A stretch of 5,025 nucleotides of DNA from Thermoplasmatales archaeon (GCA_011049295.1 DSCA01000177.1:1-5025), one strand, 5' to 3'. Counted from the first letter of the stretch, positions 1-5,025 are shown. A program made the numbers and translations. The notes: generated from the letters alone by a model not told the origin.

Positions 1-80
1 ACTTCCCCTACCCGCGAGGTGATATCCACTACGTCCATTTCAGAGGTGGATACCTGTACTGTTTCCGTGAAGACTGTCAT
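1..80 (-). CDS. UPF0047 / YjbQ-family protein, N-terminal fragment (runs off left edge)
   Basis: Reading the minus strand from the ATG at 80-78 gives 26 codons open to the window edge. The peptide begins MTVFTETVQVST and continues to MDVVDITSRVGE. This matches the usual start of UPF0047 (YjbQ) proteins: a short beta strand ending in VST, then a D-I-T segment before the first helix. Family members are small cytoplasmic proteins. The E. coli one is annotated as a secondary thiamine-phosphate synthase, but the physiological role is unsettled. The catalytic part lies outside the window. The ATG is favoured because a TATA-like box sits about 24 bp upstream, which implies a leaderless transcript. 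The gene is divergent from the carbonic anhydrase. With only 26 residues, the family call is good but not certain. Confidence 0.7.
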   Translation of the reverse strand, partial: MTVFTETVQVSTSEMDVVDITSRVGE

Positions 81-100
81 GGGACAAAAAGCAATCCGTC

Positions 101-107
101 TATAAAA
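101..107 (-). promoter_or_regulatory. TATA-like box for the YjbQ-family gene
   Basis: On the minus strand this reads TTTTATA, centred about 24 bp upstream of the ATG at 80. That is the normal archaeal TATA-to-start distance if transcription begins at or next to the start codon. No Shine-Dalgarno-like sequence lies between box and ATG, so the transcript is inferred to be leaderless. Confidence 0.5.
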
Positions 108-129
108 CGGTTTAGTGCCCGCGCCAAAT

Positions 130-137
130 CTTTAAAG
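130..137 (+). promoter_or_regulatory. TATA-like box for the carbonic anhydrase gene
   Basis: CTTTAAAG, preceded by CAAAT, is an AT-rich island in GC-rich sequence, centred about 24 bp before the ATG at 157. The spacing implies transcription starting almost on the start codon, and no ribosome-binding site is visible in 138-156. It lies about 25 bp from the opposing box at 101-107, so two divergent promoters share a 76-bp intergenic region. Confidence 0.5.
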
Positions 138-156
138 GCCCTGTGTATTTCCCTGC

Positions 157-642
157 ATGATTATCGGCAAGGGCACCTATGTGGCCGACTCGGCAGTGAT
201 CATCGGCGACGTACGCATCGGAGAGCAGTGCAGCGTGTGGGAGCACGCCGTCATCCGGGGAGACCTAAACAACATCGTGATCGGCAACGGCAGCAATGTG
301 CAGGACTGCTGCGTGCTGCATGTCTCCTCCGAGAACTCCATTGAGATAGGGGACGGGGTTTCGGTGGGCCACTGCGCCATGGTGCACGGAGCCCGGGTGG
401 ACGACGACTGCATCATTGGGATAAATGCCACCGTGCTGGACGGAGCCCACATAGGAGAGGGCTGCATCATAGGGGCCAACGCCGTGGTGCCCCCGGGCAT
501 GAGCGTGCCCGCCCACAGCCTGGCTGTGGGGGTGCCGGCAAAGGTGGTACGGCAGGACGAGGGGCTGCTGGAGGAAACCCGGCGCAACGCCGCCGTGTAC
601 CGGGAGTTGGCATCCCGCTATCTGAACGGCGACTTCAGGTAG
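157..642 (+). CDS. Gamma-class carbonic anhydrase-like protein (left-handed beta-helix, CamH type)
   Basis: A 161-residue cytoplasmic protein made of hexapeptide repeats ([IV]-G-x4) from about residue 2 to 125, followed by a C-terminal helix: a complete gamma-carbonic-anhydrase/YrdA-type trimer subunit. The three metal-ligand histidines are present: His55 in VLH, and His72 and His77 in VGHCAMVHG. The active-site companions R34-G-D36 and Q49-D50 match Arg59/Asp61 and Gln75/Asp76 of the Methanosarcina enzyme Cam. The gap between His55 and His72 is short (17 residues), so the acidic loop carrying Cam's proton-shuttle glutamate is missing, as in CamH and YrdA proteins. The fold and metal site predict CO2 hydration, but many loop-less members have weak or unknown activity. 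There is no signal peptide, so it is probably intracellular. The start is set by the upstream TATA box. Its stop lies 2 bp from that of the opposing sulfotransferase. Confidence 0.92.
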   Translation: MIIGKGTYVADSAVIIGDVRIGEQCSVWEHAVIRGDLNNIVIGNGSNVQDCCVLHVSSENSIEIGDGVSVGHCAMVHGARVDDDCIIGINATVLDGAHIGEGCIIGANAVVPPGMSVPAHSLAVGVPAKVVRQDEGLLEETRRNAAVYRELASRYLNGDFR

Positions 643-644
643 CG

Positions 645-1775
645 CTATTGAGGATAGCCGAAGGCGTCAAAGGCGAACTGCCAGCGGTCATGGATGCGCT
701 GCTTGGTGGCCTCGTCCAGGTCGTAGCTGCTGGTACGTATGCTCCCCTGGGCATCTATGTAGCGCTGAAAGGTGGCTCTCTGCTCCGGGAAACCGGCCAG
801 GCCCAGCGTGGAATAGATGCGCTCCATCTCCGCCAGGGGCCGCTGGAGGAACTCTTCGTATCGTATCTCCACCAGATTGCCCTCCGGAATGGCGTCCTTT
901 TGCTCAAAATACGCCCGATAGAGGGAATGGTACACGTCCAGAACCATGGCGGCCATGGTATCGGTGGACGGCGGCCTCTGCACGCAGTAGCGGGGCAAAA
1001 CGCGCACCATGAACTTCATCATGGAAAAGAAAACGTGGTAGGGGTTGCGGCAGATGTGAATGAACTTGGCCTCCGGGTACATGTCCAGGAGGAGGGAGAG
1101 GCGGGCTGTGTTGGCCGGGTTTTTGAGCACCAGCTGTCGCCCCTTCCACAGCAGAGTCAGTTTTTTGAGGAGATAGTGGTAGGAGGATTGCCATTCCGCA
1201 GCAGCCGCACCCGGGAGGTTCTCCATGGTCACGCAACGGTTGTAAAACCGCATGCCGCGGGGAAAACACCATCCATTGTAGTAGGCCCAGGGTGTAAAGG
1301 CCCCCATGGCGTATTCTTCCTCCTGGGGGAGATCCGGACCCATAGCCACGTCGTCCATGGGGCGCTTGTCGGGAATGCTGGCGGCCACGATGGATTTCAG
1401 GGAGTGTTCGCCCACCATGAAGGCGCCGGGGAGCACGGAGTGAAAGGTGGTACAGTACCCGAACTGGGGGTCCTGGGACAGCACGTTATGCAGATAGGTG
1501 GTGCCGCTGCGCCAGTGGCCAATGATAAACACCGGGTGATGAGACAACTCCGTCTCCCGGATACGCGGTCCGAACTTGACGGATTCCGCCACCCGAAAGG
1601 GAGACAGGACGGTGCTCAGGGTGAGGGCATACAGAAGGCGAGGGAGGTAGCGCGGTGCGATGTAAAACCTGTTCTGGGCCCACAGGCGGAGTAGGTTGGT
1701 GAGGTTGGAGCCGGCCAGGGGCTCATACATGAGGTCAAAAACATCTTCCTTGACGACGAGGTCCTGCAACTGCAT
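645..1775 (-). CDS. PAPS-dependent sulfotransferase family protein (Sulfotransfer_3 type)
   Basis: A 376-residue protein, full length for this family. Residues 81-96 carry PVFIIGHWRSGTTYLH, the 5'-phosphosulfate-binding loop that grips PAPS. Residues 214-230 (QLVLKNP and following) and 236-251 (AKFIHICRNP...FFS, with Arg243 and Ser251) form the 3'-phosphate-binding region. RPMDD (138-142) and PQEEEY (150-155) match the RP.D...P.EDE block of bacterial PF13469 enzymes. The enzyme should move sulfate from PAPS to a hydroxyl or amino acceptor in the cytosol; the acceptor is not evident. Residues 40-60 are hydrophobic and basic and may lie against the membrane, but there is no convincing membrane span. 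Upstream of the ATG is AGGGGG-ATTAC, a weak candidate ribosome-binding site and the only one near a gene start here. The gene is divergent from the glycosyltransferase operon, so a glycan or glycolipid acceptor is plausible. Base composition by eye resembles its neighbours, so no recent transfer is obvious. Confidence 0.92.
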   Translation of the reverse strand: MQLQDLVVKEDVFDLMYEPLAGSNLTNLLRLWAQNRFYIAPRYLPRLLYALTLSTVLSPFRVAESVKFGPRIRETELSHHPVFIIGHWRSGTTYLHNVLSQDPQFGYCTTFHSVLPGAFMVGEHSLKSIVAASIPDKRPMDDVAMGPDLPQEEEYAMGAFTPWAYYNGWCFPRGMRFYNRCVTMENLPGAAAAEWQSSYHYLLKKLTLLWKGRQLVLKNPANTARLSLLLDMYPEAKFIHICRNPYHVFFSMMKFMVRVLPRYCVQRPPSTDTMAAMVLDVYHSLYRAYFEQKDAIPEGNLVEIRYEEFLQRPLAEMERIYSTLGLAGFPEQRATFQRYIDAQGSIRTSSYDLDEATKQRIHDRWQFAFDAFGYPQ

Positions 1776-1803
1776 GTAATCCCCCTAGAGATGGGACGAT
1801 TTC

Positions 1804-1811
1804 TTTTTAAC
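1804..1811 (-). promoter_or_regulatory. TATA-like box for the sulfotransferase gene
   Basis: The minus strand reads GTTAAAAA here, inside the AT-rich stretch AAAAGTTAAAAAGAAAT, centred about 32 bp before the ATG at 1775. That predicts a 5' leader of only about 5-8 nt, which would barely include the AGGGGG motif at 1786-1781. Confidence 0.4.
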
Positions 1812-1851
1812 TTTTGCCTTGATGCCCCGGGTTGAAACAAAACAAGATAAC

Positions 1852-1859
1852 TTAATAAA
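1852..1859 (+). promoter_or_regulatory. TATA-like box for the glycosyltransferase/VTT operon
   Basis: TTAATAAA sits in an AT-rich run and is the best TATA match before the operon. It is centred about 33 bp before the ATG at 1889 but only 6-7 bp before the in-frame ATG at 1862. If this box is used, transcription starts near 1880, past the upstream ATG. That supports 1889 as the true start. Confidence 0.45.
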
Positions 1860-1888
1860 CAATGAGTAATTCAAACCTGAGCGGCAGC

Positions 1889-2905
1889 ATGAAAGTAAAC
1901 ATGGTTACCGGCCTTAAATCCCTCAGCAGATGGATCCGATTCCAGAGCGCCGGGGGAATGGGGACCCAGGTGCCCATACTGGTCCAGCGCCTGCGAGAAA
2001 GAGGAATCCAGGCGGACATCGACGGTACAGGAGAGTACGACATCATCCACCTCCACAACCCCCTGCCCACCCTGCTGCCCGCGGTCAAACGGGCGCAAAA
2101 AAAGGGAGCGCCGGTGGTCATCCACGCCCGCCACATACCGGAGCTGGTGAAGGGCGGGTTTAAATTCGAGGGAGTCATCCATCCCCTGTTCAACCGGTAT
2201 TCGCGGTGGCTGTACAACCAGGCAGACACGGTGATATGCGCCACCCCCTATGTGGAGCGATGGATGCAGAGCAACGGCATAACATCCCCCACCGTAGTGA
2301 TTCCCAATGGAGTGGACACCACCCGGTTTGCCCCCGACCCGGTGGCCCGGGAGAAATTCCGGCAGATGCATGACTGGAAAGACGAATGCATAGTGTTTTC
2401 CGTGGGGCTTCTCATCCCCAGGAAAGGGGTGCAAGATTTTATCGAGGTGGCCAGACGGTTCACCCACCACCAGAGAATGCAGTTTGTGTGGGTGGGCTCC
2501 CGGGAGCCCGGCCTGGAGTATGTTGACACCACTGACACACCCCCCAACACCCGCTTCCTGGGGCACGTCCCCTTTGAAGACATGGCCGGGGTCTATGCGG
2601 GCGGAGATATTTTTTTGTTTCCCACCTACGCCGAAAGTTACGGCAACGTGCTGTTCGAGGCGGCAGCCGCGGGCAACGTCCTGGTAATCCGAGACATAGA
2701 GATTTACCGGGAATGGTTCCAGCATGGAAACAACTGCCTGAAGGGAAACCATGCCCGGGAATTCGCCGCCCACATCGCCCGCATCGCCGAAGATGCCGCC
2801 CTGCGGCAGCAACTGCAGACCGGTGCACGGAAAATAGCGCAGGAGCACGATATCGGCGCTACGGTAGAAAAGCTGGCCGACCTCTATGGGTCGCTGATAC
2901 CATGA
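1889..2905 (+). CDS. GT4-family glycosyltransferase (GT-B fold, glycolipid-synthase-like)
   Basis: A 338-residue protein if begun at 1889; an in-frame ATG at 1862 would add nine residues (MSNSNLSGS). The later start is preferred because KVNMV is the usual first beta strand of the fold and the TATA box at 1852-1859 leaves 1862 untranscribed. The N-terminal acceptor domain has GGMGTQ (22-27) and IIHLHNPLP (52-60). The C-terminal donor domain has IPNGVDTTRF (138-147), VGLLIPRKG (172-180, with Arg178/Lys179 for the donor phosphate), and E249-SYGNVLF-E257, the EX7E motif of retaining GT4 enzymes. The HLHNP...HARHIPE and PLFNRYSRWLYNQAD segments resemble bacterial glycolipid synthases such as monoglucosyl-diacylglycerol synthase, so a lipid acceptor is possible but unproven. 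It is soluble or membrane-peripheral, with no transmembrane helix. Its TGA overlaps the next gene's ATG (ATGA), indicating co-translation with the VTT protein. Confidence 0.92.
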   Translation: MKVNMVTGLKSLSRWIRFQSAGGMGTQVPILVQRLRERGIQADIDGTGEYDIIHLHNPLPTLLPAVKRAQKKGAPVVIHARHIPELVKGGFKFEGVIHPLFNRYSRWLYNQADTVICATPYVERWMQSNGITSPTVVIPNGVDTTRFAPDPVAREKFRQMHDWKDECIVFSVGLLIPRKGVQDFIEVARRFTHHQRMQFVWVGSREPGLEYVDTTDTPPNTRFLGHVPFEDMAGVYAGGDIFLFPTYAESYGNVLFEAAAAGNVLVIRDIEIYREWFQHGNNCLKGNHAREFAAHIARIAEDAALRQQLQTGARKIAQEHDIGATVEKLADLYGSLIP

Positions 2906-3495
2906 TTGGAGAGGCCCTGGTCGATGCCTTCAGCCAGTTTGGCCTGGCGGGCATGATACTGGCGCTGTTCCTTGTTTTTCTCGTCGACAGCATGATTTTT
3001 CCCGCCCTGCCTGACTTCTTCCTGCTGGTCATCTACGCCACCAATCCGCACGAGGATTGGTGGGGGGCTCTGCTGTGGGTGGTGGCCATATCGGCCAGTT
3101 TTTCCGGAAACACCCTGCTCTATGCCCTCGTAAAGCGGTTCACTCCGCCGGCACCGATTCAACGAGCGATGCGCAGGTATGCCAACCTTCTTATTATCGC
3201 CGACGAGCGCATGCTGCTGGTGAACCGGGTGGCACCCGTGCTTCCCTACACCGGGGCTTTTATCGCCGTAAACAGGTGGGACTACTGGAAGTCCATGAGG
3301 TATATTGTGGTGGGGGCGGCCGCCAAATTCGGCGTGCTGCTGCTGCTGTCACGAACCTTTTATTCGCTGTTTGAAGCGGGAGTGGCCCAGAATGCCACCT
3401 TTGCCCTCATTGTCATCACCATCGTCATCAGCCTCATCGGCTCCGCATACGAAAAACGACGCCTGAGGAGAAGGGAGGCCCTGGCTAAATCATAA
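2902..3495 (+). CDS. Small VTT/DedA-like integral membrane protein
   Basis: A 197-residue membrane protein starting at the ATG inside the ATGA overlap with the glycosyltransferase. Reading further upstream in frame gives only basic, proline-rich shadow sequence, so 2902 is the start. Hydrophobic segments are at about 15-32, 34-47, 55-77, 104-123, 135-150 and 165-183, ending in a very basic tail (KRRLRRRE) likely to be cytosolic. D29-x4-P34-x2-P37 in the first hydrophobic hairpin and R109-VAPVLPYTGAF in the second resemble the two re-entrant, proline-bearing hairpins of VTT/DedA proteins, the second being the R.xPG...AG element. VTT/DedA proteins are known or proposed lipid scramblases or carrier-lipid translocases. 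Pairing with a glycosyltransferase suggests moving a glycosylated lipid across the membrane. The match is by motif and topology, so another polytopic family is possible. There is no Shine-Dalgarno site; translation is probably by coupling. Confidence 0.84.
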   Translation: MIGEALVDAFSQFGLAGMILALFLVFLVDSMIFPALPDFFLLVIYATNPHEDWWGALLWVVAISASFSGNTLLYALVKRFTPPAPIQRAMRRYANLLIIADERMLLVNRVAPVLPYTGAFIAVNRWDYWKSMRYIVVGAAAKFGVLLLLSRTFYSLFEAGVAQNATFALIVITIVISLIGSAYEKRRLRRREALAKS

Positions 3496-4840
3496 AGCGG
3501 AGGCGGACAGCGGGCCGGGGATACACCCTCAGGCAAAAATCAAAACCCCAGCGCCAGAAATGAGAAACCGCCTGCAGTTCAAGGCCCGGAGAGTCACCCA
3601 GGCCCACCCTCAGTCGGTTGTGACCCAGCGCCGACACCTGGCGCATGGGCTCTATTTCACAGGTGCCATTCAGGAGTACGGTGGTGGAGCCGTGGCTGTG
3701 TGTTCCCTCGACGGGCCCGGGGGACTCCCAGAGATAGATGGCTCGCCAGTATGGCGAGGAGAGGTTGGTATCCAGGTAGGTGTGAACGTCGCACGCCATG
3801 CTGCAGGTCAGGGAGAGACGCTGGTTCCCGTTTTGAGCCTGCAGATGTACAGAGGTGGGGTAATAGACATCATGCGCAGGAACGTACCGCAACTCCCCAT
3901 AGGTGTAGGATATGTCGGAGAAGACATGGTACTCTCCGTCCTCCGATACCAGATAAAGAATGCCGAATGCGGGTCCCTCGTAAACCCAGAAGGGCAGATT
4001 CCCGTAAAACATGCTCCACCCGTTGTCAAAGGCCGCCCAAATCCAGTCATACCCAAACATGTTGCTCTCTGTGGCCAGCCCGATTGAGGAGGGAGGAGGC
4101 ATCGACCGGTGGGACAGCCACCAGCCGGCCAGGTTTACATACGCCGACAGTATGCCCTCCAAGTCGGAGGGGTTCCGAAGGGGATTGCCGTACGTCCAGT
4201 TCCCCCACACGTGTTCATAGTACCCCACACCCAGCACCTGGTGAGTGCTGTTGTTGATTATGAGGACGCCCGTCACGTCACACCGGGGGATGAAGCCATA
4301 GACGTAATGCCCGACACCCATGGGGAGAATGCCGTGGGAGATGGAATCGGCCACATACCTGGGGGGTGTGCAGGCCTCATAATGAAGCGTGACCCGTACC
4401 CCCCGGCGCTCAAAATGAACGTCGTAAACCGGGTAGGAGCCGGCCATCCAGGAAGCACCGTAGTGCAGGTTCACCTCTCCCTTGGCGTGGGCGAGTGTGC
4501 CAATGGGATCCCCATACGACCCCAACCTGTATCTCTGGCCGGTGTCCAGGTTAAACAGAGTGAGAAAGAGGTTGCAGGCCGGCGTTTCCATCTCATATTC
4601 AAAACTGGCGGTCAGGCTCCATCGAGTGCCGCTCTCCGTGGTTAAAAAAGCGTCCACATTCCACCATTCCCGGCCGCTGGGATAGTGGTCGCCCTCGTCG
4701 GCCGGTTGCCACTCTCTGCCCGGGGCGGCGGCGTGCATGCTATCGGAAAAACGGGCGACACTGACAGCAAAAAGAGACGCCGGGGTGAGAGCGACCAGAA
4801 TGACCAGCACAATGGCTACCACCACCCGGGAAGCTCGCAT
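3485..4840 (-). CDS. Secreted AttH/CrtC lipocalin-like protein (predicted carotenoid-hydratase/hydrolase family)
   Basis: A 451-residue protein with an N-terminal hydrophobic stretch (residues 6-25, after MRASR) that is a signal peptide or membrane anchor; cleavage after SLFA (25) is plausible. The remainder is beta-rich. Three blocks match the AttH/CrtC family (COG5621-like, two lipocalin barrels): REWWNVDAF (57-65, the family's EWWYF.G), GYYEHVWGNW (206-215, the family's DHQWG.W) and YDWIWAAFDNGWSMFYG (264-280, the family's DWF.LQL.DG..L). In the central motif the usual Asp-His-Gln reads Glu209-His210-Val, so activity is uncertain. Family members hydrate acyclic carotenoids (CrtC) or are predicted secreted hydrolases. 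Sequons NNS, NST, NWT, NLS and NGT fit a surface glycoprotein. The start is supported by a TATA box 26 bp upstream. The 3' end overlaps the VTT gene by 11 bp, tail-to-tail. The substrate is unknown; isoprenoid or lipid is a guess. Confidence 0.85.
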   Translation of the reverse strand: MRASRVVVAIVLVILVALTPASLFAVSVARFSDSMHAAAPGREWQPADEGDHYPSGREWWNVDAFLTTESGTRWSLTASFEYEMETPACNLFLTLFNLDTGQRYRLGSYGDPIGTLAHAKGEVNLHYGASWMAGSYPVYDVHFERRGVRVTLHYEACTPPRYVADSISHGILPMGVGHYVYGFIPRCDVTGVLIINNSTHQVLGVGYYEHVWGNWTYGNPLRNPSDLEGILSAYVNLAGWWLSHRSMPPPSSIGLATESNMFGYDWIWAAFDNGWSMFYGNLPFWVYEGPAFGILYLVSEDGEYHVFSDISYTYGELRYVPAHDVYYPTSVHLQAQNGNQRLSLTCSMACDVHTYLDTNLSSPYWRAIYLWESPGPVEGTHSHGSTTVLLNGTCEIEPMRQVSALGHNRLRVGLGDSPGLELQAVSHFWRWGFDFCLRVYPRPAVRLRFMI

Positions 4841-4861
4841 GAGGGCATAAAGAAGCCCCCC

Positions 4862-4870
4862 TTAAAAAAA
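4862..4870 (-). promoter_or_regulatory. TATA-like box for the AttH/CrtC-like gene
   Basis: The minus strand reads TTTTTTTAA, centred about 26 bp upstream of the ATG at 4840, the expected distance for a leaderless transcript. The 4841-4860 segment has no ribosome-binding site that fits. The upstream flank on the minus strand (GTAAC, then GTGTGGG) lies where a BRE and an operator arm could sit. Confidence 0.5.
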
Positions 4871-4874
4871 GTTA

Positions 4875-4918
4875 CCCACACCCCCTTATTTCCACTGGAA
4901 CTTTAAAATAGGTGTGGG
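4875..4918. repeat. Inverted repeat with nested palindrome between divergent promoters (possible operator)
   Basis: CCCACACC (4875-4882) and GGTGTGGG (4911-4918) are perfect 8-bp inverted arms separated by 28 bp. Near their centre is an 11-bp palindrome, TTCCACTGGAA (4890-4900). The left arm abuts the minus-strand TATA box and the right arm follows the plus-strand TATA box. A dimeric regulator binding here could control both the AttH/CrtC-like and radical-SAM-like genes. The arms are short and could be chance in C-rich DNA. Confidence 0.35.
4902..4910 (+). promoter_or_regulatory. TATA-like box for the radical-SAM-like gene
   Basis: TTTAAAATA is centred about 29 bp before the ATG at 4935, giving a predicted leader of about 0-4 nt. 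In-frame GTG codons at 4914, 4923 and 4926 lie upstream of the predicted transcription start, so ATG 4935 is the better start. Confidence 0.5.
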
Positions 4919-4934
4919 CATTGTGGTGGTTGTA

Positions 4935-5025
4935 ATGATAACCATTCTCGACGGATACACGGATGAACCAGCCTGTCTGGGCGTGCCCCCATACATCGCC
5001 CCCTCGGTGCGCTACGCAGGCGGGG
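4935..5025 (+). CDS. Radical-SAM-like archaeal protein, N-terminal fragment (runs off right edge)
   Basis: Thirty codons are open from the ATG to the window end. The peptide starts MITILDGY and contains DEPACLGVPPYIAPSVRYAGG. From memory, DGY.DEP.CLGVPPYI.P..RY..G is a conserved N-terminus in archaeal, mainly methanogen, B12-binding-domain/radical-SAM proteins of unknown function. In these the segment forms the first strand and loop of the Rossmann-like domain, ahead of the CxxxCxxC cluster. Neither the iron-sulfur motif nor the rest of the domain is in the window, so the call rests on this segment alone. The predicted substrate is unknown. It is divergent from the AttH/CrtC-like gene with about 94 bp between starts, so shared regulation is possible. 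Confidence 0.6.
   Translation, partial: MITILDGYTDEPACLGVPPYIAPSVRYAGG

Noticed and set aside
96..110. CCGT...ACGG short inverted repeat around the 101-107 TATA box
   Set aside because: The arms are only 4 bp, which is expected by chance.
3..156. Plus-strand open frame from the left edge containing YCFREDCHG, briefly considered as a zinc-binding protein end
   Set aside because: It reads on into the carbonic anhydrase out of frame with no plausible end, crosses both TATA boxes, and the opposite strand gives a clear UPF0047 N-terminus.
648..1694. Plus-strand open frame of 348 codons opposite the sulfotransferase
   Set aside because: Its translation is rich in Gly, His and Val with no recognisable motif, while the minus strand encodes complete PAPS-binding motifs. 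It is a shadow of the GC-rich gene.
2610..2616. T7 run inside the glycosyltransferase as a possible archaeal terminator
   Set aside because: It encodes the conserved D-I-F-L-F strand before the EX7E motif and sits mid-operon. Premature termination is not supported.
1871..2848. Minus-strand open frame of 325 codons opposite the glycosyltransferase
   Set aside because: It is a Gly/His-rich translation with no domain, directly opposite a well-supported GT4 gene.
2713..2901. N-terminal extension of the VTT-like protein from an upstream ATG
   Set aside because: The 63 extra residues are Pro/Arg-rich out-of-frame translation of the glycosyltransferase C-terminus. The ATGA overlap gives a natural start.
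3560..4257. Plus-strand open frames opposite the AttH/CrtC-like gene
   Set aside because: They are fragmented, Arg/Pro-rich and overlap each other in different frames. The minus strand has a signal peptide and family motifs.

Overview
The window looks archaeal, most likely euryarchaeal and methanogen-like. Promoters are TATA-type, with AT-rich boxes about 24-34 bp before start codons. Most genes have no Shine-Dalgarno sequence, so transcripts look leaderless or nearly so. The families also fit: a CamH-type gamma carbonic anhydrase, a UPF0047/YjbQ protein, and an N-terminus typical of archaeal radical-SAM proteins. The DNA is moderately GC-rich and almost fully coding. Species cannot be named from sequence alone.

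Layout, left to right. (1) The 5' end of a UPF0047/YjbQ-family gene runs off the left edge on the minus strand. It is divergent from a complete gamma-class carbonic-anhydrase-like gene (157-642, plus). (2) A PAPS-type sulfotransferase (645-1775, minus) converges on the carbonic anhydrase with a 2-bp gap. (3) Across a roughly 110-bp divergent promoter region lies a two-gene plus-strand operon: a GT4 glycosyltransferase (about 1889-2905) overlapping a VTT/DedA-like small membrane protein (2902-3495) by ATGA. (4) A secreted AttH/CrtC lipocalin-like protein (3485-4840, minus) overlaps the operon end tail-to-tail by 11 bp. (5) A 94-bp divergent promoter region with two TATA-like boxes and an inverted repeat leads to the first 30 codons of a radical-SAM-like gene (4935 to the right edge, plus).

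Functional reading. The coupled glycosyltransferase and VTT protein suggest making and moving a glycosylated lipid. The divergent sulfotransferase could add sulfate to the same product, and the exported AttH/CrtC-like protein could act on a membrane or isoprenoid substrate outside the cell. This is inference from adjacency and family biology; the sequence shows no substrate. The carbonic anhydrase and YjbQ protein look like ordinary housekeeping neighbours. No RNA genes, mobile elements or CRISPR arrays were seen, and no gene-free stretch exceeds about 115 bp.
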